From positions 219,945,501-220,009,500 of the forward strand of contig OX465596.1 in assembly GCA_950022295.1 (NCBI GenBank): a stretch of 64,000 nucleotides of DNA, read 5' to 3'. Below, one piece after another: positions 1-11,490 of this stretch. Within the stretch, counting starts at the first letter, position 1, and every line of letters begins with the position of its first letter. A model generated the notes under the pieces. It had not been told where the DNA came from. It worked only from the letters and a program-made list of their open reading frames with translations, and ran no database searches. Source of the DNA: Bromus sterilis. Lineage: Eukaryota > Streptophyta > Magnoliopsida > Poales > Poaceae. The translations under genes and the position numbers were made by a program.

Positions 1-1495
1 ACACAAAAGGAATCACTCAATTCCGACGTACGGTTGCGAAGCAACCGTCGCCCGAAGTTTCAATCAAGCAACAGTTTTCAGACAGTTTAACAGCAGCAGT
101 TGCAATTAACGATCTGATGCCCTGTTTAGCACACAATTACACAATCAAGATGACCTCAAATGCAAATGCTCACAAAATATGAATTGAAGTGCACATGAAA
201 CTAAGAAAAATTCGTTTTGGGGGCACGTTCATCGGCGCTACGGATCAACGGGAAATTACGTTGCAAAACGGATCACAGCAGCAAAATTTACTCAGACTTA
301 GAAAAAATCGCAGGTACTTCAACAGAAAAAAAAGGGAGCTCGGGCCTCTTCTCACCCCTATCGGGCCGAAGCCCACTGGAGCAGGAGGCGGCCTGGGCTG
401 GGGGCGCTGGCTGGGCAGTGGGCCGCTGGGGCTGCGTCGGCCCACAACAGCAGGAAGCCTAGATCGGGGTTCCTCCCGACACGGCTGTGGAAGCCGGCGG
501 CGGCTGGCTCGCGTCCGACGAGGGAGGCGCGGCTCAGGGGTCAGCCGGAGGAGGCCCTTGTCGGCGGCGTGGTTCGAGGGGGGCGTCGGGAGACCCGTGG
601 ACCTCGGGCGAGTCACGAATGGCCGGCGGCGGTGCGAGCTTGGACCTCCTGTCCATGGCGCGGCGGCGCTGTCCTGCAAGGAAGGGGGTTGCGGTGAGAA
701 GAGGGAGGAGGAGAGAAGGCACGAGGAGAGGAGGAGATGCGGGCGGCGCACAGCTCGTTGGCGCGGTGGCTGGCCGGAGCGAGCGCAGCGGCGGCTCCAC
801 GGGATGCCCACAGGAGAGGTTGGAGGAGGGAGAGAGAGGAGAGAGGTGGAAGGCAGGGCGCGATCTGGGCCGTTGGATCGCCAGATCTGACGGTCCAGAT
901 CGCCTGGGGCTAGGGTTTCGCGAATTTGTGGGTTTATTGGGCAGATCTGGGAAATTCTCTGGGGGGTGGCTGCAATTTGTGGCTAGGGAAACCCTAGAAA
1001 GAGGTGGGAGTGTGGTGGTCTTTATATAGCCCAGGTGGCTGGAAGTTTGCAAAAACATCCCCAGTTTTTCTCTCGCGCGCGCGGTGTTTACGTTTCTCAC
1101 CGTCGGGGGTCCGCAGTACCTCCGATTCGGGTAAAACTTCGAACTGCGCGATCAACGCGTCGATCCGGAGGCGTTCACCTCGCGCTGAAACCGTTTTGAG
1201 AACACTTTCCGGCGTGTTATAAAAATATCTCGTTTAATTATTAAACGGGATTTTTCATTCCGTTGGCTGTGACTGGTCTCATGCGGTTTTCGCGACGGTG
1301 ATCGGGTGAAACCCGGTGTCGCAAAGGTCGAGTGTCAGGGTGGCAAGGGTCGGTCTCCGTCCGATACGAGACAAGAGGGGGAAAATAATCGCCGATCGAT
1401 AAATCGGGGATGCAAACACCGCAAACAAATCAGACAATCAAACAATTCACACCGAAAACAAAATTTTTAATTTTTGTGAAAACTGGGTTTTTACA
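1..1495 (-). repeat. Q-family LTR fragment (LTR 5' part), minus strand
   Basis: Read on the minus strand, this begins at 1495 with the Q-type LTR start (TGTAAAAACCC, usually TGTAACAGCCC) and runs leftward out of the window. It contains the features seen in the other Q LTRs: an A/T-rich start, a TATA box at 1021-1029 and a GC-rich leader at about 350-900. The first 250 bases are clearly diverged from Q1 and Q2. At 1495/1496 it abuts the middle of another Q LTR, not an LTR edge or core, so it is a broken fusion. There is no coding sequence; the long GC-rich open frames here are compositional. Confidence 0.8.
1021..1029 (-). promoter_or_regulatory. TATA box of Q LTR fragment
   Basis: The plus strand reads tttatatag, so the minus strand reads CTATATAAA, in the same context (CCACCTGGGCTATATAAAGACC-like) as the TATA boxes of the other Q LTRs. 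It is probably the core promoter of the U3 region. Confidence 0.7.
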
Positions 1496-3110
1496 CATAA
1501 CTATGACCAGAAATTTCAACATGGAAATGCAATACATATAATGGAAGTAGACATGATGCTTAACAGTATGCAACAAGAATTAATGCAATAGGCCTCATGC
1601 ATGTGTCACAATCATCAAGCAAACTTGCAATAAAATAACAGCAGCAGCACACTAGCAGAAAATAATAGAAGTTAACAGCCTGATGCCCACTTCAACAGTG
1701 ATTAACAACATCAAGACGGCCAAAAATAAAAATTCTCACAAAAGATGGATTGAAGTACACACAATTCTAAACAAACTTCCTTTTGGGCGCATCGTGATCC
1801 GGGCTACGGTACTCTCGCAAACTTCATCGCAAAATTGAATCAATAGCACAAATTAAAAGACTTAGTGAAAATTCGCAGGGAGAGAAGAAAAAGGAAAGAA
1901 AAATAAAAAAGACCTGCTGGGCCACGGCCCATCTCGGTGGCGCGCTGGAGCAAGCAGGCCGGCTGGTGGAGGTGGGTCGCTGGTGTTGGGCTGGCGCGCG
2001 GGGCCCATGTGGCTGGCGGTTCCACCACACTCGATCCAGATCGGATCGGGGCAGTGGCTGGCGGCGGCCGCCGGTGGTCACTCGGCGAGGAGATGAGGTC
2101 CGGTGGGGGGGGGCTCAACACGGGGACGGCGCGACCCTGCGGTGGCGATCGGCGCCGGGCGGTGGAGGAGGCCAAGGCGACGACGTGTGGTGACGCAGCG
2201 GGCACATCAGGGCCGGCTCGAGCTCGGCTCGCCAGCCATGGCGTCTTGGGCGGCGCCGGCCACCTATGAGAAGAGAGGAGAGGGAGGTCAGAGGAGAAGG
2301 GAGAGAGGAAGGAGAGAGGCAAGGGAGGAGGGGCGACGCGGCGGCCCGGCGAGGTGGCGCTCGCCGGAGCTTCGGGGCGCGGCGGCTGCTAGGCGGGCCC
2401 GCTGGGCCCAGATTCGGCCCGGCGGAGGGCCGCGGCAGCTGGAGGTGGAAGGAGACCCCTTCGGGGAGACGTGGCCTCTCCTGGACCCTCCGTTTGCAGA
2501 TCCAATGGCTAGCATTTCATCACATCTAGGGTTTCTGGGATTTGGGGGACTTGTGGCAGAATTTGGAGGGGATTTTGAGTGGGTGGCTACAATTTTGGCT
2601 TAGGCAAAACCCTAGAAAGGGGTGGGGGAGTGGTGGTCTTTATATAGCCTAGGTGGCTGGCAGTTTGCAAAAAAATCCCCGGTTTCTCTCTCGCGCGCAG
2701 TGTTTACGTTACTGACCGCCGGGGGTACGCAGGACCTCCGATTCGGGTAAAACTTCGAACTGCGCGATCAGCGCATCGAGTCGGTGGCGTTCACCTCGCG
2801 TTGGAACCGTTCCGAGAACACTTTCCGACTCTCTATAAAATAACCCATTTAATTATTAAACGGGGTTTTTCGTTCCGTTGGCTACGAGTGGTCTCATGCG
2901 GTTTTCGCGACGGTGATCGGGTGAAACCCGGTGTCGCAAGGTCGGGTGTCACGGTGGCGAGGGTCGGTCTCCATCTGTTACGAGATAAGAGGGGGGAAAA
3001 TAATCACCGATCGATAAATCGGGGATGCAAACACCGCAATCAAATCAGACAATCAAACAATTCACACCGAAAACAAAAATTTTAATTTTTGTGAAATCTG
3101 GGTTGTTACA
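1496..3110 (-). repeat. Q1 3' LTR, truncated
   Basis: It matches the corresponding part of the Q1 5' LTR (about 6780-8332) with small changes, including the GC-rich leader (about 1915-2470) and the TATA box. The LTR start lies at 3110 on the minus strand. The portion equivalent to about 4071-6780 is missing; the break at 1495/1496 shares a few bases (aca) between the two joined pieces. Confidence 0.8.
2639..2647 (-). promoter_or_regulatory. TATA box of Q1 3' LTR
   Basis: CTATATAAA on the minus strand, about 465 bp inside the LTR start at 3110. Confidence 0.7.
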
Positions 3111-3187
3111 ATACAACAGCACCAACAAGGGATCTTGTCCCGAGATCCAGGACGATCCGGGGGAGAAGGGGGAGAGAAAAGAGAGGC

Positions 3188-3907
3188 GACGACCTTCAAC
3201 ACCACCAACAAGGGACTCTGCTCCATGTCGACGTCGAACCTCCGTCGAGAAACTTTCTGCAGAGAGACGACATCGTCGGAAAAACGAAACTGTCAGTGAC
3301 AAAAGGAAGAACGATCGCGAAAACCAGATCAAGGGATATTGATTTTCGACGCAAGTCGTAAAAACACCGGTAAAAGGAGGGATGAAAATGGATGACCCAG
3401 ATGATACCCGAAATCGGAGAAGCTAAAGGTACTACAGGAATTCCCAAACCTGAGATCGGAATCGAGACAATACGCTGCAAACAAGGCATTGTAACGGTTC
3501 CAAAACTCCACAAACTCGAGATCCTAAAGTTTCTCCGATTTCGGGTAGACGACCTTCAACACCACCAACAAGGGACTCTGCTCCATGTCGACGTCGAACC
3601 TCCGTCGAGAAACTTTCTGCAGAGAGACGACATCGTCGGAAAAACGAAACTGTCAGTGACAAAAGGAAGAACGATCGCGAAAACCAGATCAAGGGATATT
3701 GATTTTCGACGCAAGTCGTAAAAACACCGGTAAAAGGAGGGATGAAAATGGATGACCCAGATGATACCCGAAATCGGAGAAGCTAAAGGTACTACAGGAA
3801 TTCCCAAACCTGAGATCGGAATCGAGACAATACGCTGCAAACAAGGCATTGTAACGGTTCCAAAACTCCACACACTCGAGATCCTAAAGTTTGAAGGGGA
3901 TAAGGCA
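3188..3907. repeat. 360-bp tandem duplication in Q1 core
   Basis: Copy 1 (3188-3547) and copy 2 (3548 to about 3893-3907) are almost identical; I see one substitution, near 3513/3873. At the join, 15 bases (3533-3547) are the exact reverse complement of 3405-3419. Q3 and E carry this segment once. Confidence 0.9.
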
Positions 3908-4055
3908 AGAATAAAACACTTACGACACTTGTCCTGACCAGAGCAAGGATAAGGAGTAAAAATATTCCTACTCTTTGATAACTAACTTGGTAGCTACAAA
4001 ATAGTTTTTGTCTAGACTCGACTTCGTCTAGAAAAGGGATCCTACGGTCAGTAAG

Positions 4056-4069
4056 GCTCTGATACCAAC
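4056..4069 (-). promoter_or_regulatory. Primer-binding site of Q1 (tRNA-iMet type)
   Basis: The minus strand reads GTTGGTATCAGAGC, the usual plant PBS complementary to the 3' end of initiator tRNA-Met, directly next to the LTR end at 4071. Confidence 0.9.
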
Positions 4070-4070
4070 T

Positions 4071-7000
4071 TGTAAGGCCCGATATGCGATACTGTTCCAG
4101 ATCTAGATGTTTCCATCCAGATCCGGGGACGAAGCACATATCGGTCCCACCGCGATGTATGACAATGCCATATGCCCCGGATTTCCAACATGATATCACA
4201 ACATTACAGCTATATGGATACAACATCTCATACAATCGGCATACAACTGCCTTAATACAATATAACAGCGGAAGATACATGTCTGAGTATAGACTACAAT
4301 GAAATGCCTAGTGGCAAAGAGAAAATCATCGATCCCCATAACCACAGGGTCCAGGCCCTCCGCCGTGATCCGCCTAACTAGTCGTCGAGTCTCCACGTGA
4401 AACGTCGATCACCATACTTGTTGTCGATCAAGAACCGTGAAAATAGTTTGGGGGTAGTATCATGACTACAGAAGTACTCAACATCCAATTGTAGTGGTCA
4501 ACTGACCCAGCAAGGACGTCATCACTCGTCATTCTAGGACAACTAATAGTTTACGGTAAGGATGGGTAAGTGGTGAGGTTACTGCCACACTGGCATTTAT
4601 GAAGTGGCTAACGATCGAGAGAGTAAGATAAGAAGCGAAGCATTCGATGAGGAATCGCCTTCAACAAGTCTTGCTATCCACCTACTTACGCAAGCACAAC
4701 ACCTATCCTATCCTTGTCCTCCTCTTCGCATCCCGACGGAGAAGAAGCAGTCAAGGCACACACACATTGATCAAGTTATATTAAGATTATCTCAGTTGTT
4801 GTTGTCTATCAACAAGGAGTAGGTCTCAAGTCGTCCATAACCGTGGACACGGCTTCTAGAAAAGTTTTAACCCTGCAGGGGTGTACCAACTGCATGCCTA
4901 TTACAAGGCTCCGCACGCACGCCCATCTCTCTCAGTTGCTACCCATGATAGGCAGCCATTTTATGATTTAGTTCCGAGTGATCCGAAACGACAGGTCCCT
5001 CTAGCTAACAACGAACAAATCTGGGTGGACCCCGGTGAGTCGACATCCAACTCAAAAGCCGTCCACGCTCTCGGTTTGGCCTCTACCGTCTGGATGAGGT
5101 CGGGTTAGCTACCCAAACTAATGTGGGCAGCCCCCTAGCTCCCAGGGGTGGACCAACAGAGAAACCATGTCTCAGCTGGCCCAAGTTATTTTAAAGGATA
5201 TCTGCTAGGAGCTACCCGACAGACATATATGCATGGTTTTCAAATGGTAAATCATCTTGGGCCACCACTAGAAATGTTTGAAGCTATGTAGGTAATAAAA
5301 GGGGACCCCATAGTATCCCACACGCGGTTAGGCACGCTCAGTCTTAGAACCAATACCCGGAACTCGGATCCTAGGTGACTCGAGTGGAACAAAGCGTCGG
5401 GGCGAGATAGCCTAGACCTTCCATCCTTCGTCGAATATAGTCAACATTACAATAATCATATCATCCATAACAATATAATAATGTGATATCCCAAACCAGT
5501 TAGTAATAGGACGTAACATCGTAGCATCCTAAGCATGCATAGTAAGCAGGGGCTGAGCAACGAGCAATAGTAAGATAGCAGTACAAGGTTTGCTAGGAGG
5601 GGACATGGCTGTATCGGTATGAAAGAGGCTGTAAACATGTGGTAGGATCAAACATCGAACCTAACCTAGACTAGCATGCAAACCGCAGGTTGAAATAGAA
5701 TGGATCATAAGTAATTTATAGTCCTTGCCTATTGATAAGTCGGTTTCCGAAGGTGTAGTTGATCGCAAGCTCGCATCGTCTCTGAGAGGTACCCGCGGAA
5801 GCACAGAAGAGGGTAAACACTAGAAAGAAATCAACGAGCAAGCACTCTATTACTACGAAGAAAACACGAGCAAGCATCAACAAGGAAGCAACACGAGACA
5901 TCGCACCTACCATCGAGAGTAGTTACTAACAGGTTAAGTGGAGTATTCGTCACACACGACGATACCACACGTTTACAAGGATTCCAGTTGTTTAGCTACA
6001 CAATGTGAGCAAGGCTGTTAACATGGCATCTCACTCAAGTATGGCATATCACACAAACATGGCAAGAGGTGAATCATAAATTAAACTATATATGCGAGTC
6101 AATTTAAATGAGGCACAACCTAAACATGGCATACACCAAATTTCTCAGATGATTAAAGAAGTTGATAATGTTCTGCCCTAAACCATAATTTAGGTTGGTT
6201 AACAGCAGAAAACAATAGCATAAACACAAAGTACACGAAAAACCGATCAAGTTACATATAAAGAACACTTCAAACGGAGTTACGGTTAAAAAGATACAAG
6301 CAATACAAGTTTGGAACACAATATGCCAACATGAGGAAGCACACTTTAGAGTAATGCATAAACAGGATAATGAATGCAAACATGCTCACAAATGATATGA
6401 AACTAAATTAGACATGGCAGGGAAGGCATGTCAAAAGGACTCATCCAAATAGGCATCATGAACAATTAATTATAGCCCATGCAAAAAGCTATAAAACATT
6501 ACTGGTCTAGGACTTAGTGAAAATTAGGAAAACAGGGAAGAAACTGTTATAATCATGCTGTATAAACAGGAGAAAAACTATATGAAAAAGTGCAACAACA
6601 TGACATAGAAATATATGGGCATGAACTAGACATGATGGGGATCAGGTAGAAACAAGAATCAAGGTCATAGGCATCACAAATCAAAAGATATTAAGCATGC
6701 AACATGGCATCGGAAAGTTACACACTTAGAGAAAAGCAGAGGTGGCTGTGAAAAACAGTGGCATAGCAACTTTGGAGCTAAACATAACTATGACCAGAAA
6801 TGTAAACATGACAATGCAATACATATAATGGAAGTAGACATCATGCTTAACAGTATGCAACAAGAATCAATGCAATAGGCCTCATGGATGTGTCACAATC
6901 ATCAAGCAAACTTGCAATAAAATAACAGCAGCAGCAAACTAGCAGAATATAATAGCAATTAACAGCCTGATGCCCACTAGGCATGATGAAGTACACACAA

Positions 7001-8332
7001 TTCTAAACAAATTTCCTTTTGGGCGCATCGTGGTCCGGGCTACGGTACTCTCGCAAACTTCATCGCAAAATTGAATCACCAACACAAATTAAAAGCCTTA
7101 GTGAAAATTCGCAAGGAGAGAAGGAAAAGAAAAAAAAGAAAAAATGACCTACTGGGCCATGGCCCATCTCGGTGGCGCGCTGGAGCAAGCAGGCCGGCTG
7201 GAGGAGGTGGGCCGCCGGTGTTGGGCTGGCGCGCGGGGCCCACGTGGCTAGCGGCGGCCGCCGGTGGTCACGCCGGCGAGGAGAGGCAGTCCGGTGGGGT
7301 CGGCATCAACACGGGGACGGCACGGTCCTGCGGTGGCGGTCGGCGCCGGGCGGTGGAGGAGGCCGAGGCGACGACGTGCGGTGACGAAGCGGGCACATCG
7401 GGGCCGGCTCGATCTCGGCTCGCCGGCCATGGCGTCTTGGGCGGCAGCGGCCACCTACGAGCAGAGAGGAGAGGGAGGTCAGAGGAGAAGGGAGAGAGGC
7501 GCGGGAGGAGGGGCGATGCGGCGGCCCGGCGAGGTGGCCCTCGCCAGAGCTTCGGGGTGCGGCAGCCGGCCTCCGACGGCCGACGAGAGAAGCCGGGCGC
7601 GGCGGCTGCTAGGCGGGCCCGCGGGGCCCAGATCCGGCCCGTCGGCGGGCCGCAGCGGCTGGAGGTGGAAGGAGACCCCTTCGGGGCGACGTGGACTCTC
7701 CTGGACCCTCCGTTTGAAGATCCAATGGCTATAATTGCTTTTGATCTAGGGTTTCCGGGATTTGGGGGACTTCGAGAAGAATTTGGAGGGGATTTTGAGG
7801 GGGTGGCTGCAATTTTGGCTTAGGGGAAACCCTATAAAGGGGTGGCGGAGTGGTAGTATTTATATAGCCCAGGTGGCTGGAAGTTTGCAAAAACATCCTC
7901 GGTTTCTCTCTCTCTCGCGCGGTGTTTACGTTACTGACCGTCGGGGGTCCGCAGGACCTCCGATTCGGGTAAAACTTCGAACTGCGCGATCAGCGCATCG
8001 AGCCGTCGGCGTTCACCTCGCGTTGGAACCGTTCCGTGAACACTTTCCGGCGCGCTATAAAATAACCCATTTAATTATTAAACGGGGTTTTTTCGTTCTA
8101 TTGGCTACGAATGGTCTCGTGCGGTTTTCGCGATGGTGATCGGGTGAAACCCGATGTCGCAAGGTCGAGTGTCAGGGTGGCAAGGGTCGGTATCCGTCCG
8201 GTACGAGATAAGAGGGGGGGGGATAATCACCGATCGATAAATCGGGGATGCAAACACCGCAAACAAATTAGACAATCAAACAATTCACATCGAAAACAAA
8301 AATTTTAATTTTTGTGAAATTTGGTTGTTACA
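4071..8332 (-). repeat. Q1 5' LTR, complete (4.26 kb)
   Basis: It runs from TGTAACA-type start (8332, minus strand) to ...GGGCCTTACA (4071). It holds a TATA box (7859-7867), a GC-rich leader (about 7150-7700) and a long A/T-rich downstream part of nearly 3 kb. It also contains the conserved block at about 4823-4890 (a GTCCATAACCGTGGAC-type palindrome followed by CCCTGCAGGGG), shared with T-family LTRs. Apart from this, no gene is seen in the interval. Confidence 0.88.
7859..7867 (-). promoter_or_regulatory. TATA box of Q1 5' LTR
   Basis: CTATATAAA on the minus strand, about 465 bp inside the LTR. This places transcription start inside the LTR and predicts an unusually long R-U5 leader of about 3.8 kb. 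Confidence 0.7.
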
Positions 8333-8691
8333 GGCAGCCAAGGGGGCCACCAGGGGCCCAGACGCCCCCCTGGTGCGGCCAAGCCCCTGGCCGCGCCAGG
8401 TGGCCGCCAAGGTGCCTAGTGGTGGCCCCCTGACCCTCCTTCTGGCTTCAGGATTCTTCGGACACGATGATTTTTTATCTGATTTTTCCTGGATTTTTGG
8501 AGCATTTTTTATATGGATAAAAACTAAAATAGAAAAACAGCAGAAAACAGGAACTGGCACTGGGGTGCACTGAGTTAGTAGGTTAGTCCAAATATGATCA
8601 AAAGTGTATGAAAGTGTATCTAGATCATACCAATATCACACAAAACATGCATGGAGCGAGCAGAAATTATCGATATGTTTGAGACGTATCA
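8333..8691 (-). repeat. A-minus 3' LTR, partial
   Basis: The minus strand begins TGATACGTCTCAAAC at 8691. It matches the A-minus 5' LTR (27201-26938 continued at 17800-17700), including the stretch around ggccgcgccaggtgg. The remainder is displaced beyond Q1. Confidence 0.85.
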
Positions 8692-10016
8692 CTCGCTCAT
8701 GAAGACCTAGAGCTCGTTTGAGGAGGCTCATCCTTGGAATATGCAAGCCAAGTTCTATAGTGTGAAGGTCCCCACATAGCTATATGCATGATCATCTCTA
8801 TGGAGTACAAGGATGAGAGGGAGTACTAGTGTGGATCTTTCAAAAGGATAGTAGTGTTGCCCCTTTCTCTCTTTTTATTTCTTTTTTCTCTTTTTTCTAT
8901 TTTTTTATTTTTTTGGTGGCCTCAATGGCTCTTTCTATTTTACTCTCATTTTTCCTATTTGGGATCTTTTATTTTGTCCACTTTGGGATCTTTTCCTCAC
9001 TTAAGGAAAACACTCTAAATTAGAGGGTATAGAAGATCTTTCACACTTTACAAGGTACTCAAATCATAAAGAAAATGTAGCTATCATGATGTATGCAATT
9101 TATGCCGCTGCCAGTGTAGCAGGAACATGTATGACATGAAGATCAAGTCATAAAGAGGTGGATGTTGCATGGAAATATATATCGGAAAGGCTATGCAAAT
9201 GCCTTGATAGGTAGGTATGGTGGCTGTTTTGAGGAAGGATATAAGGAGGTTTATGATGACGGAGCGTATCATGCCAAGGGTTTGGATCTACCGGCGAAGG
9301 TGGACGCCAACTCTCGGAGTGAGAAGGAGGCAATGCACGCCACAGGAGAGGGTAGAAAATATGAGGAGGTGGAAATGTCAACTTTCAATACTTACATTAG
9401 TCCGAAGAACTCATGCACTTATTATCGGTAACTCTCAATCTAATAAGGAGGTTCACAAAGAGACAAGTACCCCGAGGCGGAGTGTATGGGGGTTTGGTTA
9501 TCCTTGCGCATCCTCGACTCATGGTACGTGAGTGTAATCTAATATCCGACCCCTCAAAAGAGTAATGATCCATCTAGTAGCTAGAGTTCTCAACTAGTTT
9601 TGTAGGTTTCGAAAATAAACAAGGATTGCCCAAAATATGACACCTATCACTAATAGGGTAAAGCTCTTGACACCAAAAGTTCAAACATTACTCACATCCA
9701 TACCTCAAAACTATTGCAGGTAACTACTAGAATTAAATAGCAACCTCAATTACCGACTTTCCAAACAAGACTAACTCAGTGCAACAACCAACTCTCTTAA
9801 CAAGATAACCATGAAACTAAAGAGAGTTCCAGCAATAAAATAAAATAAAGCCAAGGCTCTTGATAAAGACAAACTAAGACTAAAACTAAACATGGCAGTA
9901 GCTACAGTAGTAACAATCATCAAGACCACTAAAAACAGAAGTAAAAACATCTTGGGTTGCCTCCCAACAAACGTTTTCTTTTACGCCTTTAAGCTAGGCA
10001 TAAGGCAAAAGAAGAA
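8692..10016 (-). other. A-minus 3' non-coding region
   Basis: Sequence between the protease stop and the 3' LTR. The parts around 8830-9120 and 9160-9540 are related, in reverse orientation, to 21440-22125 of A-plus. The T-rich stretch at 8860-8960 is low complexity. The purine tract expected beside the LTR (AAGCTTGGGGATG in A-plus) is missing, because sequence equivalent to about 25060-25704 of A-plus is absent. Open frames on the plus strand here do not look coding. Confidence 0.7.
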
Positions 10017-10709
10017 TCAAGTTTTATCAAGAGAAAGAGAATAGCTAGCCCGTGTAACGGAATCAAAAGGTAACTTGACTTTCTTTCTAGGGAAGTGTTC
10101 CATCCCCTTTTTGAGAGGGGATTGAAATTTTATATTCCCCTCTTTCATGTCAATGATTGCACCAACGGTACGAAGAAAAGGACGTCCCAAAATAATTGGA
10201 CATAAAGTTTCACACTCTATATCCATAATAATTAAATCAACGGGAACATAGTTGTCATTGACAATGATAAGAACATCGTCGATCTTCCCCAAAGGTTTCT
10301 TTACGGAAGAATCGACAAGACGAACACCATAAGAACAAGAATCAAAAGGTTTCAATTCAAACATATCATACATTATTTTGGGCATGACGGAGGTACTAGC
10401 TCCAACGTCAAATAAAGCATAGCAAGAGAAGATATTTAATTTAATTTTGATCATATGGTCCCAACCATCATCTAGCTTCCTAGGTATGGAGGCTTCTATC
10501 CTAAGCTTCTCCTCTCTAGCTTTCATGAGAGAATTTGTGATATGCTCCGTGAAGGCAAGATTGAGTGTGCTAGTGTGGGGGTCTCTAGACATTTTGTGTA
10601 GAAAGCTAATAACTTCTGAGAGGGTGCAACTATCAAAATCAATATCACTACTATCAAAGGTGGTAGTAGTGTCATCTAGGCTAACTTGTTTGAAACCCTC
10701 TATGTTCAT
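10017..10709 (-). CDS. Retrotransposon aspartic protease region (Athila type)
   Basis: A 230-codon frame containing the retropepsin active-site motif ALFDVGASTSVMP, with the catalytic Asp at about residue 101, and the downstream flap/strand motif IILGRPFLRT followed by GAIIDMKEG. This order is typical of Athila-lineage proteases, which mature Gag within the virus-like particle. The preceding ~95 residues are Gag-protease linker, with an acidic, Asp/Ser/Thr-rich start. The frame is open and the catalytic motif is present, but the element has no RT or integrase behind it; the frame stops directly before the 3' non-coding region. It is separated from the gag frame at 10965 by about 255 bp of further linker with stops, so the native polyprotein is broken. 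Confidence 0.8.
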   Translation of the reverse strand: MNIEGFKQVSLDDTTTTFDSSDIDFDSCTLSEVISFLHKMSRDPHTSTLNLAFTEHITNSLMKAREEKLRIEASIPRKLDDGWDHMIKIKLNIFSCYALFDVGASTSVMPKIMYDMFELKPFDSCSYGVRLVDSSVKKPLGKIDDVLIIVNDNYVPVDLIIMDIECETLCPIILGRPFLRTVGAIIDMKEGNIKFQSPLKKGMEHFPRKKVKLPFDSVTRASYSLSLDKT

Positions 10710-10964
10710 AGGAGTTTCTTCTTCTACGGTTGAGGTATTAGCATCACCATTAATAGGTCCAATGGGACTAGGAGTGCATTGGGTGCTAATAGTTTCAGTT
10801 TCTTCAACAATTTGGATAGTGGAAAGTGTGTGGTGTGTAGGAAGGCTCTTAATTCTATCCTCTTCCTATTTTTCTCTAGCCCATCTTTCTTTAAGTTTAG
10901 CCATCATCCTAATATTTTCATTAATTTGTAACTGTATAGCATTACTAGGAGTGGCCTTGCTCTC

Positions 10965-11490
10965 CTAAAGGGGAGAGGTTCTAATTTTTAACATCTCGAC
11001 ATCAAGGGCTAAGTTGTCTACCTTCAAACGAAGATTATCTAATTTAGCTAACTTTTCTTCCACATTCTTGTTGAAGGCTTTTTGGGTAGTGATAAAGTCT
11101 CTAAGCATACTTTCTAGTTCAGAAGTGGGATTCTTGTTGCTAGGGTAAGTGTTGTTGTTCCCATAAGTGGATGGAAACTGTCTAGGATTACTAGCAAAGT
11201 TGCTCCTATAAGAATTATTATTAAAGTTGTTTCTAGCAATGAAGTTCACATCTACTTGTTCCTGAGCAATGAAAGAATTTAAAGGAACATCATGAGGATC
11301 AATAGAGGGTTTCTTGGTAAGTAGAGACATAATTAAATCAACTTTATCATTTAGGGAGGTAATTTCCTCGATAGAATTTACCTTCCTACCTGTTCGAGCG
11401 CGTTCGGTGTGCCATTGGGAACAGTTGGTCATCATCTCATCGAGGAGTTTGGTGGCAGCACCGAGTGTAGTTGACATAAAGGTTAATCCC
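10965..11490 (-). pseudogene. gag, C-terminal part (A-minus)
   Basis: About 170 codons starting at 11477, with the frame continuing upstream to the Q2 insertion edge at 11490. The product begins with a TFMSTTLGAATKLLDEM-like stretch. An Asn-rich segment follows (about residues 75-115), then a heptad-like helical region (about 118-165) predicted as coiled coil. This pattern is usual for the C-terminal half of Athila-lineage Gag in Triticeae. Its upstream continuation is found 4.2 kb away at 15730-16282, on the other side of Q2. No CCHC zinc knuckle is visible. As part of an interrupted gene it cannot make full-length Gag. Confidence 0.75.
11486..11490. repeat. Left target-site duplication of Q2
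   Basis: ATCCC at 11486-11490 pairs with CTCCC at 15730-15734, one mismatch. Both flanks lie in the same gag gene. Confidence 0.6.

Larger units (their letters stand above)
3111..4070 (-). other. Q1 internal core, non-coding, with internal duplication
   Basis: The region between the two LTRs is 960 bp, against 601 bp in Q3 and in E. The excess is a 360-bp tandem duplication (3188-3907). Next to the 3' LTR is an imperfect hairpin at 3130-3148 (GGATCTTG/CGAGATCC, 3-nt loop), 19 bp from the LTR edge. Next to the 5' LTR is the PBS. No protein-coding potential is seen. The leader just downstream of the PBS resembles that of the Tekay-type element T. Confidence 0.8.
1496..8332 (-). mobile_element. 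Q1: non-autonomous LARD-like LTR retrotransposon, minus strand
   Basis: In element orientation: 5' LTR 8332-4071, PBS 4069-4056, non-coding core 4070-3111, 3' LTR from 3110 leftward, broken at about 1496. No gag or pol motif occurs in any frame. The LTR termini are TGTAACA...GGCCTTACA. Its right edge at 8332/8333 interrupts an Athila-type LTR (8333-8691), so Q1 inserted into the 3' LTR of A-minus. The other half of that LTR, and the left TSD, should lie left of the window. Confidence 0.8.

Noticed and set aside
9162..9431. An 89-codon plus-strand ORF in A-minus, with a similar ORF on the minus strand of A-plus (21524-21805)
   Set aside because: Both frames are open, but by hand I count about 12 amino-acid changes to 3 silent ones between them, so there is no sign of selection on the protein. 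An overlapping second frame is equally open. Likely non-coding.
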